Source: an uncultured Flavobacteriales bacterium
Lineage (GTDB): Bacteria > Bacteroidota > Bacteroidia > Flavobacteriales_D > Crocinitomicaceae
Direction: 5' to 3'
NCBI GenBank assembly: GCA_913059205.1
Contig: CAJXRM010000004.1
Location: 1-64,000, forward strand
Length of the DNA stretch: 64,000 nucleotides
The translations under genes and the position numbers were made by a program. The notes under the pieces are model-generated. The model was not told the DNA's origin. It was given only the letters and a program-made list of their open reading frames with translations, and did no database searches. This document shows, piece after piece, positions 16,682-25,314 of the stretch (the stretch's first letter is position 1; the number at the start of each line of letters is the position of its first letter).

Positions 16682-18037
16682 ATGAATTTTAGCAGTTTAA
16701 CAGCCATTTCTCCAATTGATGGAAGATACCAAAGTAAGACAAGTGAATTACAACCTTACTTTTCGGAGTTCGGTTTAATAAAGTATAGAGTAATTGTAGA
16801 AGTCGAGTACTTTATAGCGATGGTTGAGTCTGGTGTTAAGCCATTGGCAGATTTCCCAAAGGAAAAATATGCCGATTTAAGATCTATCTGTTCTGCTTTT
16901 TCTGAAGTTGATGCGCGCTGGATTAAAGACACGGAAAAAGTAACAAACCACGATGTAAAAGCGGTTGAATACTTTGTAAAAGAAAAAATGACGGCTTTAG
17001 GTCTAGAAAAATACTTGGAATTTGTTCATTTCGGGTTGACTTCTCAAGATATAAATAATACTTCCATTCCTTTATCTCTGAAAGACGCGATAGAGAAGGA
17101 GTATTTACCATTATTGAACGAATTAATTGAATTGATTGAGAAGTATAGCAAGGAGTGGAAAGATATTCCAATGCTAGCAAGAACGCACGGACAGCCTGCT
17201 TCACCAACGCGATTGGGAAAAGAAATGCAGGTTTTCGTGGAGCGATTAACAATCCAAAAAACGCAATTGTATTCAATTCCTTATTCAGCGAAGTTCGGTG
17301 GAGCAACAGGGAATTTTAATGCGCACTTTGTCGCTTTCAAAGAAAATAATTGGGTTGATTTTGCGAATAATTTCGTTAACAATACCTTGGGATTAACGCG
17401 AAGTCAAACAACAACACAAATAGAACATTACGATAACCTTGCGGCTATGTTCGATGGTTTTAAACGAATCAATACGATCGTTATGGACTTGAATCGTGAC
17501 ATGTGGACGTATATTTCAATGGAGTATTTCAAGCAAAAATTAAAAGAAGGTGAAGTAGGTTCTTCTGCAATGCCACATAAAGTAAATCCAATTGATTTTG
17601 AAAATTCAGAGGGAAATATTGGAATTGCAAATGCATTGTTTGAGCACCTTGCTGCTAAATTACCGTTGTCTCGATTACAACGAGATTTGACAGATTCTAC
17701 TGTTTTAAGAACCATAGGAATGCCACTTGCGCATACGTTTATCGCTTTTAAGTCGACCATCAAAGGTTTGGAAAAATTATTGTTGAATGAAGAAGCATTC
17801 GAAATGGATTTGGAAAACAATTGGGCTGTTGTTGCTGAAGCGATTCAAACTGTTTTGAGAAGAGAAGGTTATCCAAAACCGTATGAGGCGTTGAAAGGTT
17901 TGACACGTAAAAATGAGGCGGTTACAAAATATACTGTGCACGAGTTCGTTGATACTTTAGATATTTCTGATGCCTTGAAAGAAGAATTGAAATGCATCAC
18001 ACCGCAGAATTATACAGGAATACAACTCGTGAAATAA
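16682..18037 (+). CDS. purB: Adenylosuccinate lyase
   Basis: 451 residues with the fumarase/aspartase superfamily signature GSSAMPHKVNPIDFEN, which carries the flexible catalytic Ser loop. Also visible are ARTHGQPASPTRLGKEM, with the conserved His, and TSQDINNTS. PurB acts twice in purine synthesis: it splits fumarate from SAICAR and from adenylosuccinate. Cytoplasmic homotetramer. It has a -7 promoter element upstream and is followed after 40 bases by a secreted unknown on the same strand. No other purine gene is near, except purS at 60901. Confidence 0.97.
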   Translation: MNFSSLTAISPIDGRYQSKTSELQPYFSEFGLIKYRVIVEVEYFIAMVESGVKPLADFPKEKYADLRSICSAFSEVDARWIKDTEKVTNHDVKAVEYFVKEKMTALGLEKYLEFVHFGLTSQDINNTSIPLSLKDAIEKEYLPLLNELIELIEKYSKEWKDIPMLARTHGQPASPTRLGKEMQVFVERLTIQKTQLYSIPYSAKFGGATGNFNAHFVAFKENNWVDFANNFVNNTLGLTRSQTTTQIEHYDNLAAMFDGFKRINTIVMDLNRDMWTYISMEYFKQKLKEGEVGSSAMPHKVNPIDFENSEGNIGIANALFEHLAAKLPLSRLQRDLTDSTVLRTIGMPLAHTFIAFKSTIKGLEKLLLNEEAFEMDLENNWAVVAEAIQTVLRREGYPKPYEALKGLTRKNEAVTKYTVHEFVDTLDISDALKEELKCITPQNYTGIQLVK

Positions 18038-18077
18038 TCCATGGATTGATTCTTGCTGTGAATTAGTTAAAAAGAGT

Positions 18078-19649
18078 ATGTACAAAATTATCTCCTTCGT
18101 TTTTTTTCTTTTATCTGTTTCGTCCCATGCGCAGACAGTTTTCGAAATTGACTGGGGTGATCTCAATTTAAGCAACGGTCGTTTAGTGAAAACTATTCCG
18201 AGTGATTCGGGTGAGTTTTATGCTTTAAGTTGGTCAGGAGGAAGAATTGCAGGAAGTTATCAGGTAACCCATTACAAAGGTTTAGCACAAGAAAAGAAGG
18301 GCAAAATCAAATTGGCGGTGAATAAAAGCTATGCTAGTTTTGAAGGTATTCGTGTGGTGAATGGAAAGTTTGCCGTCTTCCTTTCGGATAAAATGGCTGG
18401 TCAAAACAACTTCTTTATCCAGTTTTTCGGAAGTGATTTAAAGCCGGAAGGAGATCCAATTTTGTTGGCTTCTTATGAGTTGGATTTTTCAAAAGGTGAG
18501 GGCAATTTTGATATTATTTCTTCCGAAGATGAAAAATATTTTGGCGTTGTTTGGGAATTAGAAGGGAAACGAGATGAAAAAGGCGTTTACGGATTTAAAA
18601 TATTTGATCAAGAATTAAACGTTATCAACGATGGAGAATATCCGCTTCCATACAAAGCTGAGCTGTGTACAATTCATTCACATTATGTATCGAATCAAGG
18701 AGATTATTTTTTAGTGCTTTCAGAATTCACTGAAGTTCCGAGTAAAAATCCGTTCAAGAGCTATTTGAATTATAAAGCAGTACATATTTTTCATATAACG
18801 GATACGGGATTACAAGATTTCACCCTTGGCTTAACAGGAAGAAGAATTGAAGCATTGACAATTACATCAGACGAAAAACAGGTTTTTACTATTACCGGTG
18901 TGTATGGAGACGAAGGAATACAAGGTGCATCGGGCGTATTTAATCAGCGCATAGATTATCAATCGGGTAGTGTTTTGCAGGAAGGTTTCATGAAGTTTGA
19001 CGATGCGTTTATAACTGAGAACTGGTCGGATAGAGCAAAGAGAAGAGCTGATCGATTGGAAGAGAAAGGAAAAGCTGAAGACCCAAAATTGTATAACTAC
19101 AAAATGCGAAGTGCACGAACCTTGTATGATGGAAGCGTGATAGGTACAATGGAACAAAATTATGTACAGTTGATGTCGAATTCGGACATTCGTACAGGTC
19201 AAACGAACGACACGTATTATTACTATTACAATGATATTATCGTGTATAAAATCAATGTGAATGGCCAATTTGATTGGGTGAAGCGAATTGCGAAATATCA
19301 AATTTCGACGAATGACGATGGACCGTATAGCAGTTATGAGAGTTTTATTGACTCGACTAAAATAAGTTTCATTTTTAACGACAATTCAGACAATTACGAT
19401 GAGGCTGGAAAATTCATTGACAATCAAGAAATTTACTCGGCTAATTTTGGAAGACGAAAAAATGTAGTTGCCATAGCATCAATTGATTATTTAACGGGAG
19501 ATAAAACGCGAAGCACATTGTTCGATCGTTCGGAAATTGACGCCTTGGCCATTCCGAAACTGTTCAACGTGAATTACAATACAGGGGAATTGTTGATGTA
19601 TGCAATTTGGGGCAGAGAAGAGCGTTTTGGCCTGTTGAAATTCAAATAG
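18078..19649 (+). CDS. Secreted protein of unknown function, propeller-like
   Basis: No recognised family. The signal peptide (FVFFLLSVSSHAQ) is followed by about 500 residues rich in beta strands and aromatic residues. Repeated strand pairs such as GEFYALSWSGGRIAGS, KYFGVVWELEG and KQVFTITGVYGDEG suggest a beta-propeller or similar repeat fold. A charged helical insert (SDRAKRRADRLEEKGKAED) lies at about 315-335, and a run of five Tyr occurs in DTYYYYYND. No C-terminal sorting domain. It follows purB and may share its transcript. It ends two bases before the convergent anti-sigma gene. Confidence 0.7.
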   Translation: MYKIISFVFFLLSVSSHAQTVFEIDWGDLNLSNGRLVKTIPSDSGEFYALSWSGGRIAGSYQVTHYKGLAQEKKGKIKLAVNKSYASFEGIRVVNGKFAVFLSDKMAGQNNFFIQFFGSDLKPEGDPILLASYELDFSKGEGNFDIISSEDEKYFGVVWELEGKRDEKGVYGFKIFDQELNVINDGEYPLPYKAELCTIHSHYVSNQGDYFLVLSEFTEVPSKNPFKSYLNYKAVHIFHITDTGLQDFTLGLTGRRIEALTITSDEKQVFTITGVYGDEGIQGASGVFNQRIDYQSGSVLQEGFMKFDDAFITENWSDRAKRRADRLEEKGKAEDPKLYNYKMRSARTLYDGSVIGTMEQNYVQLMSNSDIRTGQTNDTYYYYYNDIIVYKINVNGQFDWVKRIAKYQISTNDDGPYSSYESFIDSTKISFIFNDNSDNYDEAGKFIDNQEIYSANFGRRKNVVAIASIDYLTGDKTRSTLFDRSEIDALAIPKLFNVNYNTGELLMYAIWGREERFGLLKFK

Positions 19650-19651
19650 AA

Positions 19652-19879
19652 TTACATTCTCTTTATAAGTTCTTCCTTCTCCAATTTGGAAAACGAATAC
19701 TGGTCAATTTTTTTGAACCGCCGTTTCAATAGAATATCCATAGTTTTGGAATCTTCATAATACCGTTTACACGTCTTACAGATGAACAAATGAAAACGCA
19801 AGGCAATTTTGTCTGAAAGGCGAATTCGCTCTACAGCTGTTCTTTCCATCATTTCTGTTATGTCTTGACAATACTTCAT
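19652..19879 (-). CDS. Putative zinc-finger anti-sigma factor
   Basis: 75 residues from the ATG at 19879, which overlaps the stop of the sigma factor gene as TAATG; an upstream GTG would add three residues. The centre has a zinc-finger-like H-x3-C-x2-C arrangement (RFHLFICKTCKRYY), as in ZAS-domain anti-sigma factors. There is no transmembrane segment, so it is likely cytoplasmic. It is known for this family that such proteins bind and hold an ECF sigma factor; the tight coupling here supports that role for the adjacent one. The C-terminal half is basic and of unknown function. Confidence 0.75.
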   Translation of the reverse strand: MKYCQDITEMMERTAVERIRLSDKIALRFHLFICKTCKRYYEDSKTMDILLKRRFKKIDQYSFSKLEKEELIKRM

Positions 19880-20427
19880 TATTTCCACTTAGTTTGTAAG
19901 CAATCACGCATCAGTAGTTTCGCTCGGTGAATAATTACCCAAAGGTTAGAAGGAGTTATTTCGTAATCATTACAAATTTGTTCACTTTCTTTTTCCTCAA
20001 GGTATTTTGAAGAGATAATTCCTTTCCATTGCGCAGGTAAAGTATCCAAACAATCCGCCAATTCTGAAAGTGTTTCTTCCTTATCCATCTTTTCAGAAAC
20101 ACTTGGTTCGTCTCCCAAATGTTTTTCGGTTAACCAATGTGTCTTTTTTGTATCGCTTTGAAAGAAACTTGAAACAGGGTCTGTGTATTTTGTTTCAGCT
20201 TTTCTCCAGTAATCAATTATTTTGCGGTTCAATATACTCGTCAACCAAGTTCTAATCGTACTGCGCTGTTCAAAGCTATCTAGTTTCGTTATTGCTGAAA
20301 TAAGTGTGTCTTGTACAAAATCTTTCGCCAAATCAATATCGTTGACTTTTGTCATAGCAAAAGATAGAAGGTAATCGCTGTGATCATCTACTAACTGCGT
20401 GGGCGTTATGCTTGCTTTTTCGTTCAA
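19879..20427 (-). CDS. ECF-type RNA polymerase sigma factor
   Basis: 182 residues with sigma region 2 (LAKDFVQDTLISAI and TIRTWLTSILNRKIIDYWRK) and region 4 (DTLPAQWKGIISSKYLEEKE, then the helix-turn-helix with PSNLWVIIHRAKLLMRDCL). The start is TTG at 20427, overlapping the TGA stop of lnt as TTGA; the next in-frame ATG is at codon 25 and would remove part of region 2.1, so TTG is preferred. It is translationally coupled to lnt upstream and the anti-sigma gene downstream. Target genes are unknown; the operon suggests a link to the cell envelope. Confidence 0.9.
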   Translation of the reverse strand: MNEKASITPTQLVDDHSDYLLSFAMTKVNDIDLAKDFVQDTLISAITKLDSFEQRSTIRTWLTSILNRKIIDYWRKAETKYTDPVSSFFQSDTKKTHWLTEKHLGDEPSVSEKMDKEETLSELADCLDTLPAQWKGIISSKYLEEKESEQICNDYEITPSNLWVIIHRAKLLMRDCLQTKWK

Positions 20428-22043
20428 TTTGATTTAGCTGTAGGATGTTTCTTTTTAAATCGTCTTACAAACGTAAATATAAGCAGTAACACAGCGACGA
20501 AAGCAAAGCTACGACCGATAACATCACCATACATTGTGTAAAATGTTTGTTCATTGTTCAGGTTTAGCGTTCCTCGAATGACATCTTCTTTCCACCATTC
20601 GGTTGCCTGTGAAATATCCCCTCGTTGATTTACAAAACAGCTTGTTCCTGTGTTTGCAGATCGGACAATGGAACGTCTGTTCTCAATTGCTCTCAAACTT
20701 GCAAAACTCAAATGTTGCTTGTAACCCGGTGTATCTTTCCACCAGCCATCATTGGTAATAATACTGATTAGATTTGCTCCTTTTCTGCATTGTTTGGCCA
20801 CCCATTCACCGTAAATTGATTCATAACAAACAACAGGAGCCAATTGAAATTTTTGATAAACAAAAATTAAGGGTTCTTCTTCTATTCCCAATGTTCCAGA
20901 TGTACCACCGTTTTGAATGGATAAATCTTCCAAAAAGGGGAAATAATCAGAAAATGGGATGACCTCAACTCCTGGAACTAGTTTTGATTTGTGAATGAAT
21001 CCTGGTTGACTGTCCTCATTCAACGCCATGGCCGTGTTGTACGATTCATAAAATCCTGTTCCGTTCATCAAGGGTTGTGATGCTCGAGAATTTTTCTTTG
21101 GAAATGTCTTCCAAGTCGAAGCGCCTATACACCACGGAATAGTGCTGTTTTGTCGTTGAAAGTCAGCTAGAAATAGATAGCTGGGTTCGTTGTAGACATT
21201 ATTTTCTGTAAACCCGTAGCTGATTGCAGTCTCAGGAGCAACAATTAAATCTGTATTCGCGGTAATTTTCGATTTTGCTAAGCGGGTTATTTTTTTTAGT
21301 TGCGCAATTTCACCTCCTGCAACAAATTTTTCATTGTACGGATCGATATTGGGCTGTACTGCTATGACTTCTACTGGATTCGGTTTTTCTGTATACGAAA
21401 AGTAGGTGATCATCGACAGCGTTAACGGGATAATGAAAATAAGCGAAGCGGACCAAATCAATGGAGTTTGAATGCGCCAAGATTCTTTTTTGAAGAGTAC
21501 GTTTTTATAAATTTTAAATACAATTAGATTAATAATTAACACCCAAAATGTTCCGCCCAATACGCCTGTATAGGAATACCATTGTACCCAAGACGGCGTG
21601 ATGCTGAAAGTATTTCCTAGGCTCAGCCATGTCCAGGACATTTCCCAATTGTAGTGAAAGTATTCAAAAGCAAGCCAGTAAATAAATAGTGAAATATAAC
21701 CTTCCTTATTTCCGATGTGTTTTTTAGTGAGGTGAAAAAACTGAAACACAATAGCCATCAACAAACTGTTTAAGATGATAGCTAGAGCAGCGCCACCGCC
21801 ACTTGCATTCCATACCCACCACGTTGTGATGATGTTATAGGTGAAAAATGCGATGTATGCATTGAAGAGAACTTTCCGAGATCGGTATTTTTTTGAAGAG
21901 ATGTAATCTTCAGTCAGCAATAACGGCACCCAAGAAACAAAAACAACGAAGGTTAAACTTCCCGAAAACGGAAAAGAAATTGCCATTAAGACACCCGAAA
22001 GTAGGCTTAATGAAATCCTCGATTTTTTAGATAGTTCAATCAT
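20424..22043 (-). CDS. lnt: Apolipoprotein N-acyltransferase
   Basis: 539 residues. The first 200 are six or so membrane segments (for example GYISLFIYWLAFEYFHYNW, preceding the conserved WTWLSLGN), followed by a periplasmic nitrilase (CN hydrolase) domain. The catalytic triad is visible as Glu in VAPETAISYGF, Lys in KSKLVPGVEVIPF and Cys in PVVCYESIYGEW. Lnt adds the third acyl chain to lipoproteins after signal peptidase II cleavage, at the inner membrane. A final hydrophobic segment closes the protein. The stop overlaps the sigma factor start, so lnt, sigma and anti-sigma genes form one operon. Confidence 0.95.
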   Translation of the reverse strand: MIELSKKSRISLSLLSGVLMAISFPFSGSLTFVVFVSWVPLLLTEDYISSKKYRSRKVLFNAYIAFFTYNIITTWWVWNASGGGAALAIILNSLLMAIVFQFFHLTKKHIGNKEGYISLFIYWLAFEYFHYNWEMSWTWLSLGNTFSITPSWVQWYSYTGVLGGTFWVLIINLIVFKIYKNVLFKKESWRIQTPLIWSASLIFIIPLTLSMITYFSYTEKPNPVEVIAVQPNIDPYNEKFVAGGEIAQLKKITRLAKSKITANTDLIVAPETAISYGFTENNVYNEPSYLFLADFQRQNSTIPWCIGASTWKTFPKKNSRASQPLMNGTGFYESYNTAMALNEDSQPGFIHKSKLVPGVEVIPFSDYFPFLEDLSIQNGGTSGTLGIEEEPLIFVYQKFQLAPVVCYESIYGEWVAKQCRKGANLISIITNDGWWKDTPGYKQHLSFASLRAIENRRSIVRSANTGTSCFVNQRGDISQATEWWKEDVIRGTLNLNNEQTFYTMYGDVIGRSFAFVAVLLLIFTFVRRFKKKHPTAKSN

Positions 22044-22093
22044 TAGGATAAAAATAGCCTAAATAATTCTTTTAACTCTTTATTCCTTGAAAA

Positions 22094-22639
22094 TTACTCT
22101 TCGACTTCCAGCGTGTTTTTTAGGTTTTCTAGTCCTTTCTCCAAATCTGGACCGAGCTCGCTATCCATATCCATAAACAATAATGTAATGTTCCATGGCC
22201 AAGGCATGCTTCCCTCGAAGGACCAATCTACTTTAGTTGAAAACCGTGAAGATTCATCTAGTAGAAAATGAGCTTTTCCCGTCGATTCCCAAGGTTTTTT
22301 GAAACGAAGCTCATAGGAAATGCTTTTTCCTTCAATTAATTTGATGATCTCTTGTTCACCAACTCCCACATCTTCGTGTTTACTATTCCATGAATACACA
22401 GAACCAACATTACCTTCTGGTCCTGAATACGATTGCTTCATAGTTGGGTCGATTTGACTCCAAACAGTGAAATTCTCGTGATTCTCCATATAGCGAATGT
22501 AGTCGAATACATCAGATTTTTCTCGTTCAATGTCAACAGACCGTGTGACTTTGAAATCACTCGTTACAAACAAAGCAACGACCAAAATAATCGAAACCAA
22601 TGCCAGGATTAAGATTAAAAACTGCTTTAAAAACTTCAT
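22094..22639 (-). CDS. SRPBCC-fold protein with N-terminal membrane anchor
   Basis: 181 residues. The first 27 form one membrane segment (LKQFLILILALVSIILVVALFV). The rest is a START/polyketide-cyclase (SRPBCC) domain: VTRSVDIEREKSDVFDYI at the first strand and helix, GSVYSWNSKHEDVGVGEQEI in the middle, and the long final helix DSELGPDLEKGLENLKNTLE. The fold binds hydrophobic ligands; the ligand here is unknown and catalysis is not implied. It lies 50 bases upstream of lnt on the same strand and may be co-transcribed with it. Confidence 0.8.
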   Translation of the reverse strand: MKFLKQFLILILALVSIILVVALFVTSDFKVTRSVDIEREKSDVFDYIRYMENHENFTVWSQIDPTMKQSYSGPEGNVGSVYSWNSKHEDVGVGEQEIIKLIEGKSISYELRFKKPWESTGKAHFLLDESSRFSTKVDWSFEGSMPWPWNITLLFMDMDSELGPDLEKGLENLKNTLEVEE

Positions 22640-22718
22640 AGTAGTAAGGAATTAATTAAACATAACTTTTACTCTGCAAAGATTTATCTGCATTCAGTGA
22701 AATTGGTAGGTATAAGAA

Positions 22719-22748
22719 AAAAGGGAAGACACAATTGCCTTCCCTTTT
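22719..22748 (-). terminator. Intrinsic terminator of the OmpA/TSP3 gene
   Basis: AAAAGGGAAG (22719-22728) pairs perfectly with CTTCCCTTTT (22739-22748). On the minus strand the stem ends in TTTTTTC. It lies eight bases past the stop codon. Confidence 0.9.
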
Positions 22749-22755
22749 CTAATGT

Positions 22756-25305
22756 TTATTCAAATACGATAGTCATTTCAACACGTCTATTTCTTTGACG
22801 TCCCTCAGCTGTACCATTATCATCGATTGGCTGAGTTTCACCGAAATAAAGTGCTGTTAATCGACCAGCATCAATTCCTCTCGAAACCATAAACGCTTTT
22901 ACTGCTTCCGCACGTTTTTTCGATAGAATTAAATTCGATTGGTCGTTTCCAACATTATCTGTGTGACCTGCAATTTGCAGTTTCCACTCTGGTTTTTTAA
23001 CTAAAACATCAGCTAATTCACCTAATGATTGAATTGATTCTGTTTTAATCACATCTTTTCCTGTTTCAAACTCAAGATTGTCAAATGCAGTTTTCAAGAT
23101 TTCTTGTACTTCTTTTTCAATCTCAGGACATCCTTGATTTGAAACTGGACCTGGAGTATTTGGACATTTATCATCTTTATCCAATACACCATCGTTATCA
23201 GTATCTTGATAAGGACAACCGTCATTTTTGATCGGTCCAGCGATGTAAGGACATTTATCGTCTTTATCTAACAATCCATCTCCATCTGTATCTGGCCAAG
23301 GACAACCGTTGTTTTCTTTTGGACCTGCAACTGTAGGACAGTCATCAATAAAGTCAAATAAACCATCTCCGTCTGTATCAGGGCAACCATTGTTTTCAAT
23401 TGGTCCTGCAACATCTGGACATGCATCGTCGTCATCTTTAATTCCATCACCATCTGTATCAGGACATCCTTTAAATTCTTTAAGACCAGCAACATCTGGA
23501 CAATCATCTTCTGGATCGATGATGCTGTCATTGTCTCTATCAGGACAACCTTGGAATGCAATATCTCCGAACAATTCTGGGCAAGCATCATCTTTGTCTG
23601 GAATGCTATCACCATCCTTATCAGGACAACCGTTAAACACGGCTAAACCAGCTTCTGTTGGACAATCATCTTTTGTATCTTGGATTCCATCACCATCCGT
23701 ATCAGGACAGCCTCTGAATTCCCAAATACCTTTCACTGAAGGACATTCATCCTTTTTATCAGAAACTAAATCTTCATCTTCATCTCTTGGTTCAGTGTAA
23801 TTGATTGGTAAACGCAAGCCAGCATACACTTCTGTTCCGTTAATTTTACCAGAAGCAAAAAGTGTTTTAAAATCCGTAACACCAACTGTTAATGGTCCTA
23901 AACGTGCGCCAAGTCCAGCTTTAAAGCCAGAGTACGTGTTGTAAGACAACGGAACATGAAGTCCGAACCATACATAATCAAAACTAGGTGTAAGTGAAAC
24001 CTGGTTTGCAGCGTGAACACGGTGTTCCTTTTTCTTGCTTTGTAAACTGATGTTTCCAGTTAAATTAACATAAAACCATTTCCAAATATGATAATCCAAT
24101 TGTAAGCTCAATGCTGTTGGAGTATTCATGAAGAAAGTTCCGTCGTCGTCATTCGACGTCCACGCTGGATCATTAAGAATCAACGAATCGACAATTTCAT
24201 CAAATTCTTCTAAACTTCCAGCTGATTCAAAAGTGTTTAAATCAAACGCAGATGCTGAGTTGATGTTAAAATTTCGACTCAAATCTCCTTTCTCAAACTT
24301 CATACCTCCAATGTCAAGGACTGAAATTCCAGCTTTTAATTTGTATTTTTCTTGACTTCTTCTCCAGATGTTTGTTTTTCCATCCATGTCGTATTGGTAC
24401 TCCTTGTAATCAGGACGCCATTCGTACACAAAACCAAGGTCCAAACCTAATCCAAACTTAGATGCAGATTTTGGTAATCCGCTGAACTCTTCTCCAGCTA
24501 AAATTCCTCTTGAGTGACCATATGAGAAGTCTCCAGATAAGCGCAATGAAGTATCTGAATTCTGTAATTGATAAATGAAATTATCTGTGTTAACGTAAGC
24601 CGCTGTGTAACCTGCTAACCATTTAACTTTTCCACCGGCTTTCATGAAATGTTCTCCATCTGCTTTTACAACTTGAGAATAATTGATTCCGTACTCCGCC
24701 CATGTTAAATGGTTCATTGTAAGCAGTTTCTCATTGAACGATTGATTCCATAAAGCGGGGTAATCCAATTCATTTTCTGCAAGAATAGCTAATTTGGGAT
24801 CGATGTTATCAAGATTTGTAACAGATCTTACTTTTGCCGTAAATCCAATTGCAATTGTTGGTTTAATGTGAAACATGAAATTCAATACGTCAACTTGAAT
24901 GTTGTTGTAAATTCCAAATGTTTTTTTAGAATCTAAATCGTCATAACTTCGAATTAAGTAACGGTCTAAAAATGTTGAATCTGGATCCATCCAATCGTTG
25001 TGTGGATTGTCTTCAGCGGCGATTCCTTGCGACGGGTTTGCTGCTACATCGTCTTTAAATGATTTAATCCACCATTTAGGCATGTCTCGCGTATCAAATT
25101 TCCCTGCATTTGTCCATGCACCGAAACTGAAACTACCCAAATTGATATCTACTTTGAATCGTCCATCAACGAAACTAGCAGGTTGGTTATCAGTCCCCAT
25201 GACTCCCGCATAATTACTTGCGTGAACACCTAGGTAATTTTGAGCACTTGATTGAAATGAGAAAATAGCTAATCCAATAGCCAGGAGAAATTGCTTTGTT
25301 TTCAT
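22756..25305 (-). CDS. OmpA-family outer membrane protein with thrombospondin type 3 repeats
   Basis: 849 residues. A signal peptide (ending QSSAQ) is followed by a DUF5723-like beta-barrel or porin-like part (about 22-500), eight calcium-binding thrombospondin type 3 repeats (508-727; DTDGDG...DxCP...GCP), and a C-terminal OmpA domain that binds peptidoglycan (IAGHTDNVGNDQSNLILSKK, RQRNRRVEM). The whole should span from the outer membrane through a rigid Ca-dependent stalk to the cell wall. It is probably abundant, since it has a strong terminator. Nine bases upstream on the same strand is a membrane-anchored propeller-like protein, likely co-expressed. Confidence 0.92.
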   Translation of the reverse strand: MKTKQFLLAIGLAIFSFQSSAQNYLGVHASNYAGVMGTDNQPASFVDGRFKVDINLGSFSFGAWTNAGKFDTRDMPKWWIKSFKDDVAANPSQGIAAEDNPHNDWMDPDSTFLDRYLIRSYDDLDSKKTFGIYNNIQVDVLNFMFHIKPTIAIGFTAKVRSVTNLDNIDPKLAILAENELDYPALWNQSFNEKLLTMNHLTWAEYGINYSQVVKADGEHFMKAGGKVKWLAGYTAAYVNTDNFIYQLQNSDTSLRLSGDFSYGHSRGILAGEEFSGLPKSASKFGLGLDLGFVYEWRPDYKEYQYDMDGKTNIWRRSQEKYKLKAGISVLDIGGMKFEKGDLSRNFNINSASAFDLNTFESAGSLEEFDEIVDSLILNDPAWTSNDDDGTFFMNTPTALSLQLDYHIWKWFYVNLTGNISLQSKKKEHRVHAANQVSLTPSFDYVWFGLHVPLSYNTYSGFKAGLGARLGPLTVGVTDFKTLFASGKINGTEVYAGLRLPINYTEPRDEDEDLVSDKKDECPSVKGIWEFRGCPDTDGDGIQDTKDDCPTEAGLAVFNGCPDKDGDSIPDKDDACPELFGDIAFQGCPDRDNDSIIDPEDDCPDVAGLKEFKGCPDTDGDGIKDDDDACPDVAGPIENNGCPDTDGDGLFDFIDDCPTVAGPKENNGCPWPDTDGDGLLDKDDKCPYIAGPIKNDGCPYQDTDNDGVLDKDDKCPNTPGPVSNQGCPEIEKEVQEILKTAFDNLEFETGKDVIKTESIQSLGELADVLVKKPEWKLQIAGHTDNVGNDQSNLILSKKRAEAVKAFMVSRGIDAGRLTALYFGETQPIDDNGTAEGRQRNRRVEMTIVFE
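23125..23784 (-). repeat. Eight tandem TSP3 repeat units within the OmpA gene
   Basis: Codons 508-727 encode eight units of 27-29 residues, about 81-87 bases each. Each has a D-rich calcium loop and two Cys (CP and GCP). The fourth to eighth units are the most alike; units six and seven carry two extra residues (WP, YQ). This is a place where copy number may differ between strains or be misassembled from short reads. Confidence 0.9.
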
Positions 25306-25314
25306 AGTTTAATT

